The notes under the pieces were generated by a model. It did not search any database. It saw only the letters and a list, made by a program, of their open reading frames with translations, and had not been told where the DNA came from. The position numbers were made by a program, and so were the translations under genes. Shown in pieces: positions 36,765 through 45,980 of a DNA stretch of 64,000 bases (position 1 is the stretch's first letter; every line of letters begins with the position of its first letter). The DNA lies in NCBI GenBank assembly GCA_009392275.1, contig VFGV01000002.1, positions 24,406 to 88,405 of the forward strand. Reading direction: 5' to 3'. This DNA is from SAR202 cluster bacterium (GTDB lineage: Bacteria > Chloroflexota > Dehalococcoidia > Lucifugimonadales > UBA2962).

Positions 36765-37503
36765 TGGAATTGACCGCTATTCTGTCAGCTTATACGTGCT
36801 TGGTATTAGATTCCTAAAATTTTTCTTAACAATAGTTGGAATAATGTGGGTTTTAGAAAGGTACTTGCATGTCAGATGGATTTTATATATTCGATCTTTA
36901 TTTTCAATATTCGATGCAGCTGACTTAGTTAAACTCGATCTGCCTTGGTGGTCATTTGGTGCGATCAATCATTTAGATGGCTACTTAAGTTCTTTGTCCG
37001 GTAAAGCTGTGGTATTTGAGTGGGGAAGTGGGGCAAGTACTGCTTGGTTGGCCAAGCGTGCATCAAAAGTTTACAGCCTGGAACATGATATAGAGTGGGC
37101 GAAGACCACAAAAAATTTAGTTGCCGATTATAAAAATGTAAAACTTATAACCATTCCTCCTGACAACACAATGGACATGTTTGAGTCAGAATTTATTTCT
37201 AACAAGCCAGGTCATCGAGGATTAAGTTTTAAAAATTATGTTAACTCAATAAAAAACATTGAAGTTGAATTCGACTTGATTGCAATAGATGGGCGATGCA
37301 AGTCAGCATGTTTAAAATTAGCTGTAAGTAAACTAAAACCCGGCGGCATCGTTTTATTTGATGACAGTAAAAGAGATCGTAATCAAGAAGCGTTATTGGA
37401 AAGTGGTTTGGCTTTAAATCGATATAAAGGGATGGTTCCTTGTTTGCCTTATTTCACATATGAGACTTCAGTGTTGGTTTCAAATAAAACAGATACCGTT
37501 TAA
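36748..37503 (+). CDS. Membrane-anchored class I SAM methyltransferase
   Basis: This 251-residue protein has an N-terminal hydrophobic segment (about 18-38) and a Rossmann methyltransferase domain. It shows VFEWGSGASTAWLAKRASKVYSLEHD near 90-115, FDLIAIDGRCKSACL and LKPGGIVLFDDSKRDRNQEAL. It resembles the methyltransferases often found in glycan clusters (Methyltransf_24/FkbM-like style). It is probably a cytoplasmic enzyme tethered to the membrane that methylates a lipid-linked sugar. It overlaps the flippase-like gene by 17 bases. A 70-base gap before the next gene is the largest break in this part of the cluster. Confidence 0.75.
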   Translation: MKTIIDGIDRYSVSLYVLGIRFLKFFLTIVGIMWVLERYLHVRWILYIRSLFSIFDAADLVKLDLPWWSFGAINHLDGYLSSLSGKAVVFEWGSGASTAWLAKRASKVYSLEHDIEWAKTTKNLVADYKNVKLITIPPDNTMDMFESEFISNKPGHRGLSFKNYVNSIKNIEVEFDLIAIDGRCKSACLKLAVSKLKPGGIVLFDDSKRDRNQEALLESGLALNRYKGMVPCLPYFTYETSVLVSNKTDTV

Positions 37504-37573
37504 TAACCAAAACTAGATAAAGTAACAACATCCCTAACTTTCATAGAAAATTAGTTAATAGGAGCGAATGTAT

Positions 37574-38497
37574 ATGGCTGAAGATACAAAAAAGTCAATT
37601 GATCTAATCATAGGACTACCCGTGTATAACGAAGTACAGGCTATTGAAACTGTTTTGACTTCTATCCGGGATGCTTTGGTCGATATATACCCGAATTATC
37701 AAATATTAGTTGTTGATGATGGATCTAATGATGGAACCTCAGAAAAACTTGATTCGATGATTGATGTTATGAACGGAATGCTCAAGGTGATAAAACATCC
37801 CTATAACCTTGGAAATGGAGCTGCGGTGAAGTCATGTGTTAGGCATGCACAAGGAAAACATCTTGTTTTAATGGATGCTGATATGCAGCATGACCCTAAA
37901 GACATTTTGAAATTAGCTGCTGAGTTAAATCAGTATGATTTAGTAGTTGGTTCACGAGATTTTAAATCAAAAGGTTTCTGGCCTAGAAGGTTGGCTAATG
38001 TAATTTTTGATGCGCTAGCGTCTTATTTAACAGGATTTAAGATAAAAGATCTAACCTCAGGCTTTAGGGGTTTTCGCGTGGATGTGATTAAAGGATTTGT
38101 TCATCTGCTTCCTAACAGGTTTTCTTACCCCACTACCAGCACAATGGCATTTATAAAAGCTGGTTACACCGTGAAATTTGTGCCGATCGTAGCTCAGAAA
38201 CGAGTTGGAAAAAGTAAATTAAATCCTATTCGTGATGGAATGCGGTTTCTTATTATCATTGCCAAGATGGTAATTCTTTTTGAACCGATGAAAGTTTTTT
38301 TCCCAACTTCAATATTATTGTTCATACTAGCGGTAGTTTCATTCGTTTTGGCGCTTTTAGGTGAAAATCGTTTGTACATACCAAACTCAGCCGTATTTTT
38401 GGCGGTCTCTTCGATAATTGTGTTTCTTATCGGGGCAGTCGCCGAACAGGTATCAGCATTAAGGGTGTCAATGGAATCTCATAAAAGTGATTCATAA
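37574..38497 (+). CDS. Polyprenyl-phosphate sugar synthase-like glycosyltransferase (GT2), second copy
   Basis: This GT2 domain protein of 307 residues has GLPVYNEVQAIETVL, VVDDGSNDGTS, the acidic DADMQHDP site and GSRDF, followed by two C-terminal spans, as in dolichyl-phosphate mannose synthase. I choose the ATG at 37574 because GGAG lies nine bases ahead; an ATG two codons earlier is only three bases from that site. It is a second copy of the type seen at 28390, with different sugar-pocket residues, so the two probably make different polyprenyl-phosphate sugars. It overlaps the small membrane gene at 38487 by 11 bases. Confidence 0.83.
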   Translation: MAEDTKKSIDLIIGLPVYNEVQAIETVLTSIRDALVDIYPNYQILVVDDGSNDGTSEKLDSMIDVMNGMLKVIKHPYNLGNGAAVKSCVRHAQGKHLVLMDADMQHDPKDILKLAAELNQYDLVVGSRDFKSKGFWPRRLANVIFDALASYLTGFKIKDLTSGFRGFRVDVIKGFVHLLPNRFSYPTTSTMAFIKAGYTVKFVPIVAQKRVGKSKLNPIRDGMRFLIIIAKMVILFEPMKVFFPTSILLFILAVVSFVLALLGENRLYIPNSAVFLAVSSIIVFLIGAVAEQVSALRVSMESHKSDS

Positions 38498-38642
38498 TTT
38501 TTTAAAAAAGTCATATAGCAACTGGAAAGGTGTTATTTTCCTAGTTTGGTCACTTGTTGTGATCATCGCTTTCTTAGCTCAATTTAGTGGTTATATTGAC
38601 GTTGCGTTTTCCGGTTTAAAAACTGTGTTTACTGGGAGCTAA
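38487..38642 (+). CDS. Small single-span membrane protein, module 3 (51 residues)
   Basis: A GTG-started frame of 51 codons begins inside the end of the GT2 gene and stops in TAA at 38642, one base before the next membrane gene. The product has a basic start (MIHNFLKKSYSNWKG), a span (about 16-32, with IFLVWSLVVIIAFLA) and a tail ending VAFSGLKTVFTGS. It shares length, charge layout, the LVW turn in the span and a position directly before a large membrane protein with the proteins at 31663 and 33628. No earlier start is available in this frame. Confidence 0.62.
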   Translation: MIHNFLKKSYSNWKGVIFLVWSLVVIIAFLAQFSGYIDVAFSGLKTVFTGS

Positions 38643-38643
38643 A

Positions 38644-40677
38644 TTGGCTATAGATATGTTAATCGCATCTATCTTTACAGGTGCTCTTATTATCAGCTCA
38701 ATGGGCTTGGGAAGGCTGGTTTTACAAAAAGTAGACCTTGATAGTCTGCCTAACCTAGATAAAGGGCTTTTTTATGTAGCATTCGGATTCGTAACAATTA
38801 ACTTGATATTACTATTTATTGGTTTATCGGGTCAGTTAAATATGTTGTCAGTCAGTATTGTCTATATACTGGTTGCGGGGGCCGCTTTAATCCAACTACC
38901 TGTCTGTGTATCAACGATTAAAAGATATTTCATTCAGTTTCGTGAACTCAATTTAAGAAATCCATGGTTCTTATTTTTGATTCCTCTGATGATTTTAATA
39001 TTATTAAACCTAGTTGGTTCACTTGCGCCTCCTTCGGTGGCTGATGCCCTTAGGCACCATTTGGCGGCGTCTCAACAATATGCTCATGCAGGAGGGTTTG
39101 AATTCATTCCAATCTTACCGTGGAATGTCCCGAGCTTTCTGCATATTACTTATACTACTGAGATTCTATTAATTAATGACATTGCGCCTGCGGTAACACA
39201 TTTTGCTTTCTCATTGCTCAGCACTCTCGCTATTTTCGCCTTGGGAAGAAGATTGATTGACTGGAAGGTAGGTCTCTTAGCTGCTGTCATATTTTATGCT
39301 TTGCCGATGTCAATCGAGTTGAGCGTGTCTCCTATGGTTGAGATGTGTGCAGTTTTCTTCGTAATTCTGGCTGTATATTCCCTTTGTAATGCGATACACG
39401 GTAAAACTTTTTTCTGGATTGCGATTAGTGGCGTTTTAATCGGAGTTGCTAGTTCGACTAAAATTTGGGCTATTATGACTATACCGGCCGGCTTGGGGTT
39501 CATCATGTTTTCCAAGGAAATTGGCAGCTCATACTTTGACAAAGTTAAAATTTTACTGATAGGCATCTTTTTATTCACATCTTTAGTAATTTTATCCCCA
39601 TGGCTAACGAGAAATTTTATTGAATCTGGAGACCCGTTCTGGCCGTTAGGGTATCCTGTATTCGATAGTGAAATGTGGACAGAATGGCATTATGAGAAAT
39701 TTTCGAGCTGGTATCGTGGACCTGGCAAATCAGTTCTAGACTTTATTTTAGGTCCTTGGAATTTAACTAATCGGATTCATCTCTTTACTGTAGATTATGG
39801 TCCATTAACAGGATCACTCCTTAGTCCAATACTTCTTATATTTATTCCGGGGATATTCTTATTTAAATCAATAAGATACTCTGGGTTTTGGAAATACATA
39901 CTGCCTCTCATGGTCTTTGTGTTTCTTATATACCTGATATGGTTCTTGGGCTATCAGAGCCCCAGATACTTGCATACTGTTTACCCAGTAATGGCACTGC
40001 TAACTGCTTTTGGTATTAAATTGATATTAGATGCAAAGCAAAAGTGGTTAAATATACCGGTCGTCGGTTTATTAACTGCGTCATTAATCGGATCATTAGT
40101 GATATCAATCGGTTTCAATTCAATTTTCTTTCCTGTGGTTTTCGGTGCTGAATCGCGAAATCAGTTTATAGAGAGCAAAGTTAGTAATATTCAGTCTGTT
40201 AACTGGGTTAACGATAATCTTAATTCAAGCACTGATACGTTGGTAATGGGACTGTCTGGCTGGTATTACTTGGAATATCCCTGGCATTTGGGAGTTCCAG
40301 CATATCAGGGCGAAATCGATTATCACTTAATGACTAATCCGGAAGCATTGCTTATTAAACTCCGTGAATTAGGAGTCACGCACATTCTTTTACAGGGTAG
40401 GGTAGGCATACCTGCTGGGTTTATCAATCACGCTAATGAATCTTATGGCGAAGAATATCTAATAGAAGATTTAAACGTTTTACAAGATAAGTTGGCAAAA
40501 CCTGTTGCTACAAGAGTGGAATTCGAAGTAAGACCACTTATTTTGATGGCATTATTAGAGGCAAAAGATAAATTGAAAAGAATCTATGTTGGAGATGAAG
40601 ATGTTGTTACAAGTAGAACTTTCGGCAGTGCCGAGGCTGCAGAATTTTCAGTGTTTGAAATAATATACGATAAGTGA
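38644..40677 (+). CDS. Large multi-pass membrane protein, probable GT-C glycosyltransferase, module 3
   Basis: This 677-residue protein has about 11-13 spans, the loop landmark LAPPSVADALRHHLAASQQYAHAG near residues 128-151, and a conserved-looking DPFWPLGYPVF segment near 334-344. The proteins at 31829 and 33797 share this plan, and PVWPF at 33797 parallels the last motif. The soluble C-terminal part starts near 500. GT-C membrane glycosyltransferases of the ArnT/PMT type are the closest class; the sugar is unknown. It starts with a TTG one base after its small partner and overlaps the next gene by four. Confidence 0.7.
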   Translation: MAIDMLIASIFTGALIISSMGLGRLVLQKVDLDSLPNLDKGLFYVAFGFVTINLILLFIGLSGQLNMLSVSIVYILVAGAALIQLPVCVSTIKRYFIQFRELNLRNPWFLFLIPLMILILLNLVGSLAPPSVADALRHHLAASQQYAHAGGFEFIPILPWNVPSFLHITYTTEILLINDIAPAVTHFAFSLLSTLAIFALGRRLIDWKVGLLAAVIFYALPMSIELSVSPMVEMCAVFFVILAVYSLCNAIHGKTFFWIAISGVLIGVASSTKIWAIMTIPAGLGFIMFSKEIGSSYFDKVKILLIGIFLFTSLVILSPWLTRNFIESGDPFWPLGYPVFDSEMWTEWHYEKFSSWYRGPGKSVLDFILGPWNLTNRIHLFTVDYGPLTGSLLSPILLIFIPGIFLFKSIRYSGFWKYILPLMVFVFLIYLIWFLGYQSPRYLHTVYPVMALLTAFGIKLILDAKQKWLNIPVVGLLTASLIGSLVISIGFNSIFFPVVFGAESRNQFIESKVSNIQSVNWVNDNLNSSTDTLVMGLSGWYYLEYPWHLGVPAYQGEIDYHLMTNPEALLIKLRELGVTHILLQGRVGIPAGFINHANESYGEEYLIEDLNVLQDKLAKPVATRVEFEVRPLILMALLEAKDKLKRIYVGDEDVVTSRTFGSAEAAEFSVFEIIYDK

Positions 40678-41885
40678 TCCAAGAATACGTGATTTCCAAA
40701 AAAGACAAACAGTCATATTTAATACTATATGGTCCTACTTGGGATGGTGCATCTCAGGTTAGTAAGCATCATTTAGCTAAATATTGGGCGAAATTAGGAC
40801 ATTCTGTTTTATATGTGGAGAGTCAGTTCCATTTAATTTCGTTTATAACAAGAATGAAAGAAGCTTTTAGACTCTCAACAAGATTTATTTTTGGTCCCAA
40901 TAAAATTACAAACAACTTATGGATTCACTGCTTTCCTTCGATATTTCCTTATAGATCAGGAGTTTCGTTTCTTACAAATTCTTTTAGCTTGGCAATCAAT
41001 CAGTTCATACCTAGGATTTTGATTAAGAAGTTATGTAAGACCCTGGAGTTAGATAATCCAGTTGTGATAGTCGGTACTGCTACGGCCCTGCCTGTTATCC
41101 AGAAACTACATCCGAAATTGGTTGTTTATCATTGCAGCGATGACTATTCAAGTCAGCCTAATTTCCCTGCATCATTTAAAGCGCTAGAAGAAAAACTTAT
41201 AGCAAGGTCAGATTTAATTATTTGCACTGCTAAATCACTCACTGAAGTCAAGGCTCCAATGAATCCACAAACATATACTGTAACGAACGGGGCTGATGTA
41301 GACCATTTCAGATCTTCATTAGATGACAATACTGAAATTCCGGCTGAGATCAAAGATTTATCTGGTCCAGTTATCGGATATGTAGGCACAGTATTTGAAT
41401 GGTTGGATTTTGAAATGATTGCAAAGGCAGCTAGAGCAAAGCCGGAATACAACTTCGTCTTTATAGGTCCAGTTACCACGGACATCTCGATAATACTTAA
41501 CGTTCCAAATATTCATATGCTGGGCTCGAAATCATATAGTTCAATACCAAACTACTTAAAAGGCTTTGATGTTGCCACGATACCGTTCATAATTCATGAT
41601 GTAACTCTAAGGGCAAGTCCGGTTAAGTTTTATGAATATTTGGCTTCTGGAACCCCTATAGTTGCAACCAGATTACCTGATTTGGAGAGGTTTGAAAATC
41701 TTGTGCAACTGGTATCTCGGCCAGACCAATATGTTGAATCGATCGATATTGCACTAAAGGATAAATCTACAACAGCTGTAAGTAAACGACTCGCAGAAGC
41801 CAAAAAACATTCTTGGGAATCTAGATTCGAGAAAATTGATCAATTAATTGATCTCGCTCTGGAAAAACTAGAACCTAGTAAATGA
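40674..41885 (+). CDS. Glycosyltransferase (GT-B, GT4/GT1-like)
   Basis: This 403-residue GT-B protein shows GPTWDGASQVSKHHLAKYWAKLG at its start and YHCSDDYSSQPNFP in the N-terminal domain. The C-terminal domain has GPVIGYVGTVFEWLDFEMIAKAA, LGSKSYSSIPNYLKGFDVATIPF and the donor-binding SPVKFYEYLASGTPIVAT. The SSIPxYLKxxDVxxIPF and KxxEYLAxGxPIV motifs are common in biofilm and exopolysaccharide glycosyltransferases. The GTG start lies in a GTGA overlap with the preceding stop. It probably adds a sugar on the cytoplasmic side; donor unknown. Confidence 0.8.
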   Translation: MIQEYVISKKDKQSYLILYGPTWDGASQVSKHHLAKYWAKLGHSVLYVESQFHLISFITRMKEAFRLSTRFIFGPNKITNNLWIHCFPSIFPYRSGVSFLTNSFSLAINQFIPRILIKKLCKTLELDNPVVIVGTATALPVIQKLHPKLVVYHCSDDYSSQPNFPASFKALEEKLIARSDLIICTAKSLTEVKAPMNPQTYTVTNGADVDHFRSSLDDNTEIPAEIKDLSGPVIGYVGTVFEWLDFEMIAKAARAKPEYNFVFIGPVTTDISIILNVPNIHMLGSKSYSSIPNYLKGFDVATIPFIIHDVTLRASPVKFYEYLASGTPIVATRLPDLERFENLVQLVSRPDQYVESIDIALKDKSTTAVSKRLAEAKKHSWESRFEKIDQLIDLALEKLEPSK

Positions 41886-43024
41886 ATAAGTCCTTACACA
41901 TAGTTCAAACTTTCGGATTGCACGATATGCAGGGCAGGACGGCACACGTAGCTAACTTAACCCACTCTATGGCTAAGTTAAAACACACACCTGAAATAGT
42001 CGCAGCGGCTTACAACTCAAATTACCCTGAAAGCCTAGAAATTAATAGCGTCAATGTAACTTATTTGAAAAGTAATGCGCGCTATAGGAGTTTAACGTTA
42101 AACATTTCAGCTAAGGATTATTTAATAAAAAGAGTAGCTGAGGTGGACATAGTTCATATACATGGCTTATACGATCTATTAGGACCAGTTTCATCAAAAC
42201 TATGTCTAGGTATCGGAAAACCATATGTTGTAGAAACAATGGGGATGGTTTTTCCGTTTGGACGAGGGGGTTATCTGAAACGAGGTTACATGGAACTTTT
42301 TGGGAAAAATCTTTTAAATAATGCTGCTAGGTATGTAGTTACTTCAAAAATGGAAGCTGAGCATTTAGAGGATGCAGGATATGACCCGAAGAAGATTGCT
42401 TTTAGGCACAATGGTGTAGACCCAATCCGTCGTCCAGAATCAAATGAAATTAGATCCTTTAGAGATAAATACAAACTTGAACCAAGCCTTCAAAAGATCA
42501 TTTTTTTGGGAAGAATAGCACCTGTTAAAAACCTGGAAAAGCTTATACAAGAATTCTATATTATGGCTAACTTGGATGCCATACTTATTTTAGCTGGCCC
42601 AATTGATGACAATAAGTACTTTCATGAATTAAAAAAATTAATCAACTCGCTAGGAATACAGGATCGTGTTGTTTGGACTGGACCTTTATTTGGGGTCGAC
42701 AAAGCGTGTCTGTTTCACGAAGGAGATATATTCGTATTGCCATCAATGAATGAGAATTTCGGTATTGCAGCAGCAGAAGCTATGACCGTGGGGTTACCAG
42801 TGATAGCAACCCAGACTTGTGGTATAACTGAACACTTTGAAGGTGATGCTGGCATAGTCGTTGATTTTACAGATGGGTCATTGGTAAAGCCTATGAGGGA
42901 ACTATTATCAAAAAATGATTTCAAATTAGAGGTCGGAATAAAGGGTAAAAAGGCTGTAGAATTGTTGTCATGGGATATGGCCGCAAAACTAACGGCAAAT
43001 ATGTACGGGGAAATTCTAAATTAA
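41882..43024 (+). CDS. Glycosyltransferase family 4
   Basis: This 380-residue GT-B protein has ASN/GLY-rich N-terminal loops, DIVHIHGLYDLLGP near 87-100, HNGVDPIRRPE, IIFLGRIAPVKNLEKLIQEF, and the EGDIFVLPSMNENFGIAAAEAMTVGLPVIAT stretch with the GT4 E-x7-E donor site. It is a retaining cytoplasmic transferase using a nucleotide sugar. It overlaps the previous gene by four bases (ATGA), so the two glycosyltransferases are translationally coupled and may act in succession. Confidence 0.85.
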   Translation: MNKSLHIVQTFGLHDMQGRTAHVANLTHSMAKLKHTPEIVAAAYNSNYPESLEINSVNVTYLKSNARYRSLTLNISAKDYLIKRVAEVDIVHIHGLYDLLGPVSSKLCLGIGKPYVVETMGMVFPFGRGGYLKRGYMELFGKNLLNNAARYVVTSKMEAEHLEDAGYDPKKIAFRHNGVDPIRRPESNEIRSFRDKYKLEPSLQKIIFLGRIAPVKNLEKLIQEFYIMANLDAILILAGPIDDNKYFHELKKLINSLGIQDRVVWTGPLFGVDKACLFHEGDIFVLPSMNENFGIAAAEAMTVGLPVIATQTCGITEHFEGDAGIVVDFTDGSLVKPMRELLSKNDFKLEVGIKGKKAVELLSWDMAAKLTANMYGEILN

Positions 43025-43036
43025 ACGGTTTATATT

Positions 43037-44758
43037 TTGTATATTTTAGGGATTAATGCATATCATGCAGATGCTTCTGCAGCAATAATATTTAACGGTA
43101 AATTAATAGCCGCTGTTGAAGAAGAGCGATTCACAAGGATAAAACATACGGCAGGATTTCCGTCAAATGCCGTTCGGTATTGCCTGCAACAAGCTGGTAT
43201 TAAAATTCACGAGGTTTCGTATGTCGCTATTCCTCGCAAAAGGTCTGCACAGTTATTAAGAAAATTATTTTGGGCTGTCAAAACCCCGGGTTTTGCAATG
43301 AGGCGAGCCAATGTCTGGCAAAAATTCAGTTCTGTGGATGAAGAACTTGCAATAGCGTGTGGAGTGACTAAGGCTGATATAAAGGCAGAATTCCATTTTG
43401 TAGAACACCATGTGGCTCATGCTGCGAGCGCATTTTATTGTTCACCTTATTTAGATTCAGCGATTTTAACCCTCGACGGATTAGGTGACTTTTCCAGCAT
43501 GATTTGGGGTAATGGTTTAGGTAATAAATTGAATGTGGCAGGCAGAACCCTCTTCCCTCATTCATTGGGCTTGTACTACTCGGCAATCTGTCAGTATTTG
43601 GGCTTCAACAACTATGGAGACGAATACAAAGTTATGGGCCTGGCACCATATGGCAAGCCTAAATATATAGATACATTCAGAAATATAGTTCATCATAATA
43701 AAGAACTTAATTACAACTTGGATCTTGAATATTTCACCCATCATAAATCTGGTGCTGATATAAGCTGGAGAGCTGGTAAACCATTGATGCCGAAACTGTT
43801 TTCTACAGCTTTAGAAAGAGATTTAGGTCCACCCAGGCTGCCTAGTGAGCCATTAAAAGCACATCATTATGATATTGCTTCCAGTCTACAATTTAGATTG
43901 GAAGAAATCATAATTGGCATTGCTAATGAACTTTATGAGAGAACTGGATCTAACAGTTTATGCTATGCAGGTGGAGTGGCTTTTAATTGCGTGGTTAATG
44001 GGAAAATACTTAGCCAGACCCCGTTCGAAAACATATATATTCAGCCGGCTGCAGGCGATGCAGGATTAGCCATAGGTGGCGCTGCTTATCTTTATCATCA
44101 TAGTCTAGGTAATAAGCGAAGTAGCTTTGTAATGGATCATGCTTATTGGGGCCCGGAATACTCTGAAGATTTGATCAGAGAGTCACTAGTTTCATCGGGG
44201 CTTGATTATGTAGAAATGAATGACGACGTGTTAGCGAGATCTGTAGCAGAAAGAATTTCTGAGGGAGATATCGTGGGATGGTATCAGGGCAGGTCAGAGT
44301 GGGGGCCAAGAGCGCTTGGAAACAGAAGTATTGTAGCCGATCCGCGTAGAGCTGAGATGAAAGACATCCTTAATTCGCGTATAAAACACCGTGAGGACTT
44401 TAGGCCTTTTGCACCTTCTATACTGGAAGAGTTTACTGCAGAGTGGTTTGAACAGGAATACCATTCTCCTTTTATGCAAATGACATACCAGGTTAACCAA
44501 AATAGAGTATCCGATATTCCTGCACCAACCCATGTGGATGGATCTGGACGATTGCAGACGGTGAATGCTTCAAACAACCAAAAGTATTACAAGCTTATAA
44601 AGGAGTTTCATGAAATCACGGGAATTCCTGTCGTAGTGAATACTTCTTTTAACGATAATGAACCAATAGTTAATACTCCTGATGAAGCCATAGCTAGTTT
44701 TATGCGAACAAAGATGGATACTTTGGCTATTGGTCCATATTTTGTGAGAAGAAAATAA
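43037..44758 (+). CDS. Carbamoyltransferase (NodU/CmcH family)
   Basis: This 573-residue protein begins LGINAYHADASAAI and has EEERFTRIKHTAGFP, EHHVAHAASAFYCSPY with the metal-binding histidines, LDGLGDF, and in the C-terminal YrdC-like domain GRSEWGPRALGNRSIVADPR. These are the motifs of TobZ/NodU/CmcH enzymes, which make carbamoyl-AMP from carbamoyl phosphate and ATP and move it to a hydroxyl. In this cluster a sugar hydroxyl is the expected acceptor. The start is TTG, 12 bases after the preceding GT4 gene. Domain content is complete. Confidence 0.87.
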   Translation: MYILGINAYHADASAAIIFNGKLIAAVEEERFTRIKHTAGFPSNAVRYCLQQAGIKIHEVSYVAIPRKRSAQLLRKLFWAVKTPGFAMRRANVWQKFSSVDEELAIACGVTKADIKAEFHFVEHHVAHAASAFYCSPYLDSAILTLDGLGDFSSMIWGNGLGNKLNVAGRTLFPHSLGLYYSAICQYLGFNNYGDEYKVMGLAPYGKPKYIDTFRNIVHHNKELNYNLDLEYFTHHKSGADISWRAGKPLMPKLFSTALERDLGPPRLPSEPLKAHHYDIASSLQFRLEEIIIGIANELYERTGSNSLCYAGGVAFNCVVNGKILSQTPFENIYIQPAAGDAGLAIGGAAYLYHHSLGNKRSSFVMDHAYWGPEYSEDLIRESLVSSGLDYVEMNDDVLARSVAERISEGDIVGWYQGRSEWGPRALGNRSIVADPRRAEMKDILNSRIKHREDFRPFAPSILEEFTAEWFEQEYHSPFMQMTYQVNQNRVSDIPAPTHVDGSGRLQTVNASNNQKYYKLIKEFHEITGIPVVVNTSFNDNEPIVNTPDEAIASFMRTKMDTLAIGPYFVRRK

Positions 44759-44777
44759 ATCTTAACCTGGGATTAAT

Positions 44778-45980
44778 ATGAATGTATTATTGGTAAATCA
44801 ATATTATCCTCCTGACACAAGCGCTACAGCAGTTGTATTGAGAGATGTTGCATTGGCGCTTGCCAGAGTCTGCTCTCCAATTGTGCTTTCCGGCAGGCCT
44901 TCTTACAATCCGGAATTCAGGCATGGATTTTATTTGTCAAAAACTGAGTTTGTGGATCATATTCGGGTAGATAGGGTAGGTTCTACAAGTTACGACAGAG
45001 GGTTTTTGTTGGGCCGGATTTTAAATTATGTAACTTATTTGATATTAATCGTCATAAAAGGTTTACTAATGAACCCTCGGCCAGATGTTGTGATCTCTTT
45101 GACTGACCCTCCAATTGCTGGATTTGCCGCTGCGGCAATAAGTTTTCTTCGACGGTCGACTTTCATTTACTTTATACAGGATCTTCATCCAGACCTTGCT
45201 TATGCCGTTGGGTTTCCCATACCAAAGTTGATTGCTCGAATATGGAACTTCTTCAATATACTTTTGCTGAGGTATTGCGACTCTATAATTGTGATAGGGG
45301 AAGACATGAAGGATTTGCTCGTGTCTTCAAAGGGAATTGATGCAAGTAAAATTCATGTAATTAGATCAGGTTGTGTTGAGTTCCCATCACCTAAAACGGA
45401 CGGAACAAACATAATTAGAGAAATTCGTAAAAACTATGATTTTGTTGCAATTCATGCTGGTAACTTGGGATATGTTGGGAATTTTAAATTGATTATTGAC
45501 GCTTTCAAAGACTTAGGAGATCGATCAATAGGGCTAGTATTTATTGGGCAAGGCGCTATGAAAACTGAGTTAATGGATTATGCGAAAAATGTGGACAGTG
45601 TGAGGTTCATTGATTTTTATCCCTATGATGAATTGAGTCATGTTTATTCGGCAGCTGATCTGCATCTTATCTCGATTAAAACAGGCTTAGAAGGACTGGT
45701 ATTGCCAAGCAAATTATACTCAGTGCTCAAGGCACAAAAACCAATTTTTGCTAATGTGCCATATAAAAGTGACGTTGCCAAAATCATAAAGGAGTATCAA
45801 TGCGGTTTGGTGGCGAGTACAAAAGATGCCTTGGAAATGTCTAATCAGATTATTGCCTTAAAAGACAGTAATTCTCTTGGTAAAATGTCAGTTGCAGCCG
45901 GTCAAGCATCAGAGGTTTTTGATCGAGCTAGTGAAATCAAAAAGTTTACTGAAATAGTTGTTGGGCATGAAAAAACTTAG
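44778..45980 (+). CDS. Glycosyltransferase family 4, WcaI-like
   Basis: This 400-residue GT-B protein shows NQYYPPDTSATAVVLRDVA at its start and DVVISLTDPPIAGFAAAAIS, a membrane-associated segment. It also has FIQDLHPDLAYAVG, AIHAGNLGYVGNFKLIIDAF, and SAADLHLISIKTGLEGLVLPSKLYSVL in the donor domain. The GLVLPSK segment is typical of WcaI-type colanic acid and similar exopolysaccharide transferases. GGGA five bases upstream supports the ATG. It probably adds an early sugar to the lipid carrier, given its position next to the initiating transferase; that is inference. Confidence 0.83.
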   Translation: MNVLLVNQYYPPDTSATAVVLRDVALALARVCSPIVLSGRPSYNPEFRHGFYLSKTEFVDHIRVDRVGSTSYDRGFLLGRILNYVTYLILIVIKGLLMNPRPDVVISLTDPPIAGFAAAAISFLRRSTFIYFIQDLHPDLAYAVGFPIPKLIARIWNFFNILLLRYCDSIIVIGEDMKDLLVSSKGIDASKIHVIRSGCVEFPSPKTDGTNIIREIRKNYDFVAIHAGNLGYVGNFKLIIDAFKDLGDRSIGLVFIGQGAMKTELMDYAKNVDSVRFIDFYPYDELSHVYSAADLHLISIKTGLEGLVLPSKLYSVLKAQKPIFANVPYKSDVAKIIKEYQCGLVASTKDALEMSNQIIALKDSNSLGKMSVAAGQASEVFDRASEIKKFTEIVVGHEKT

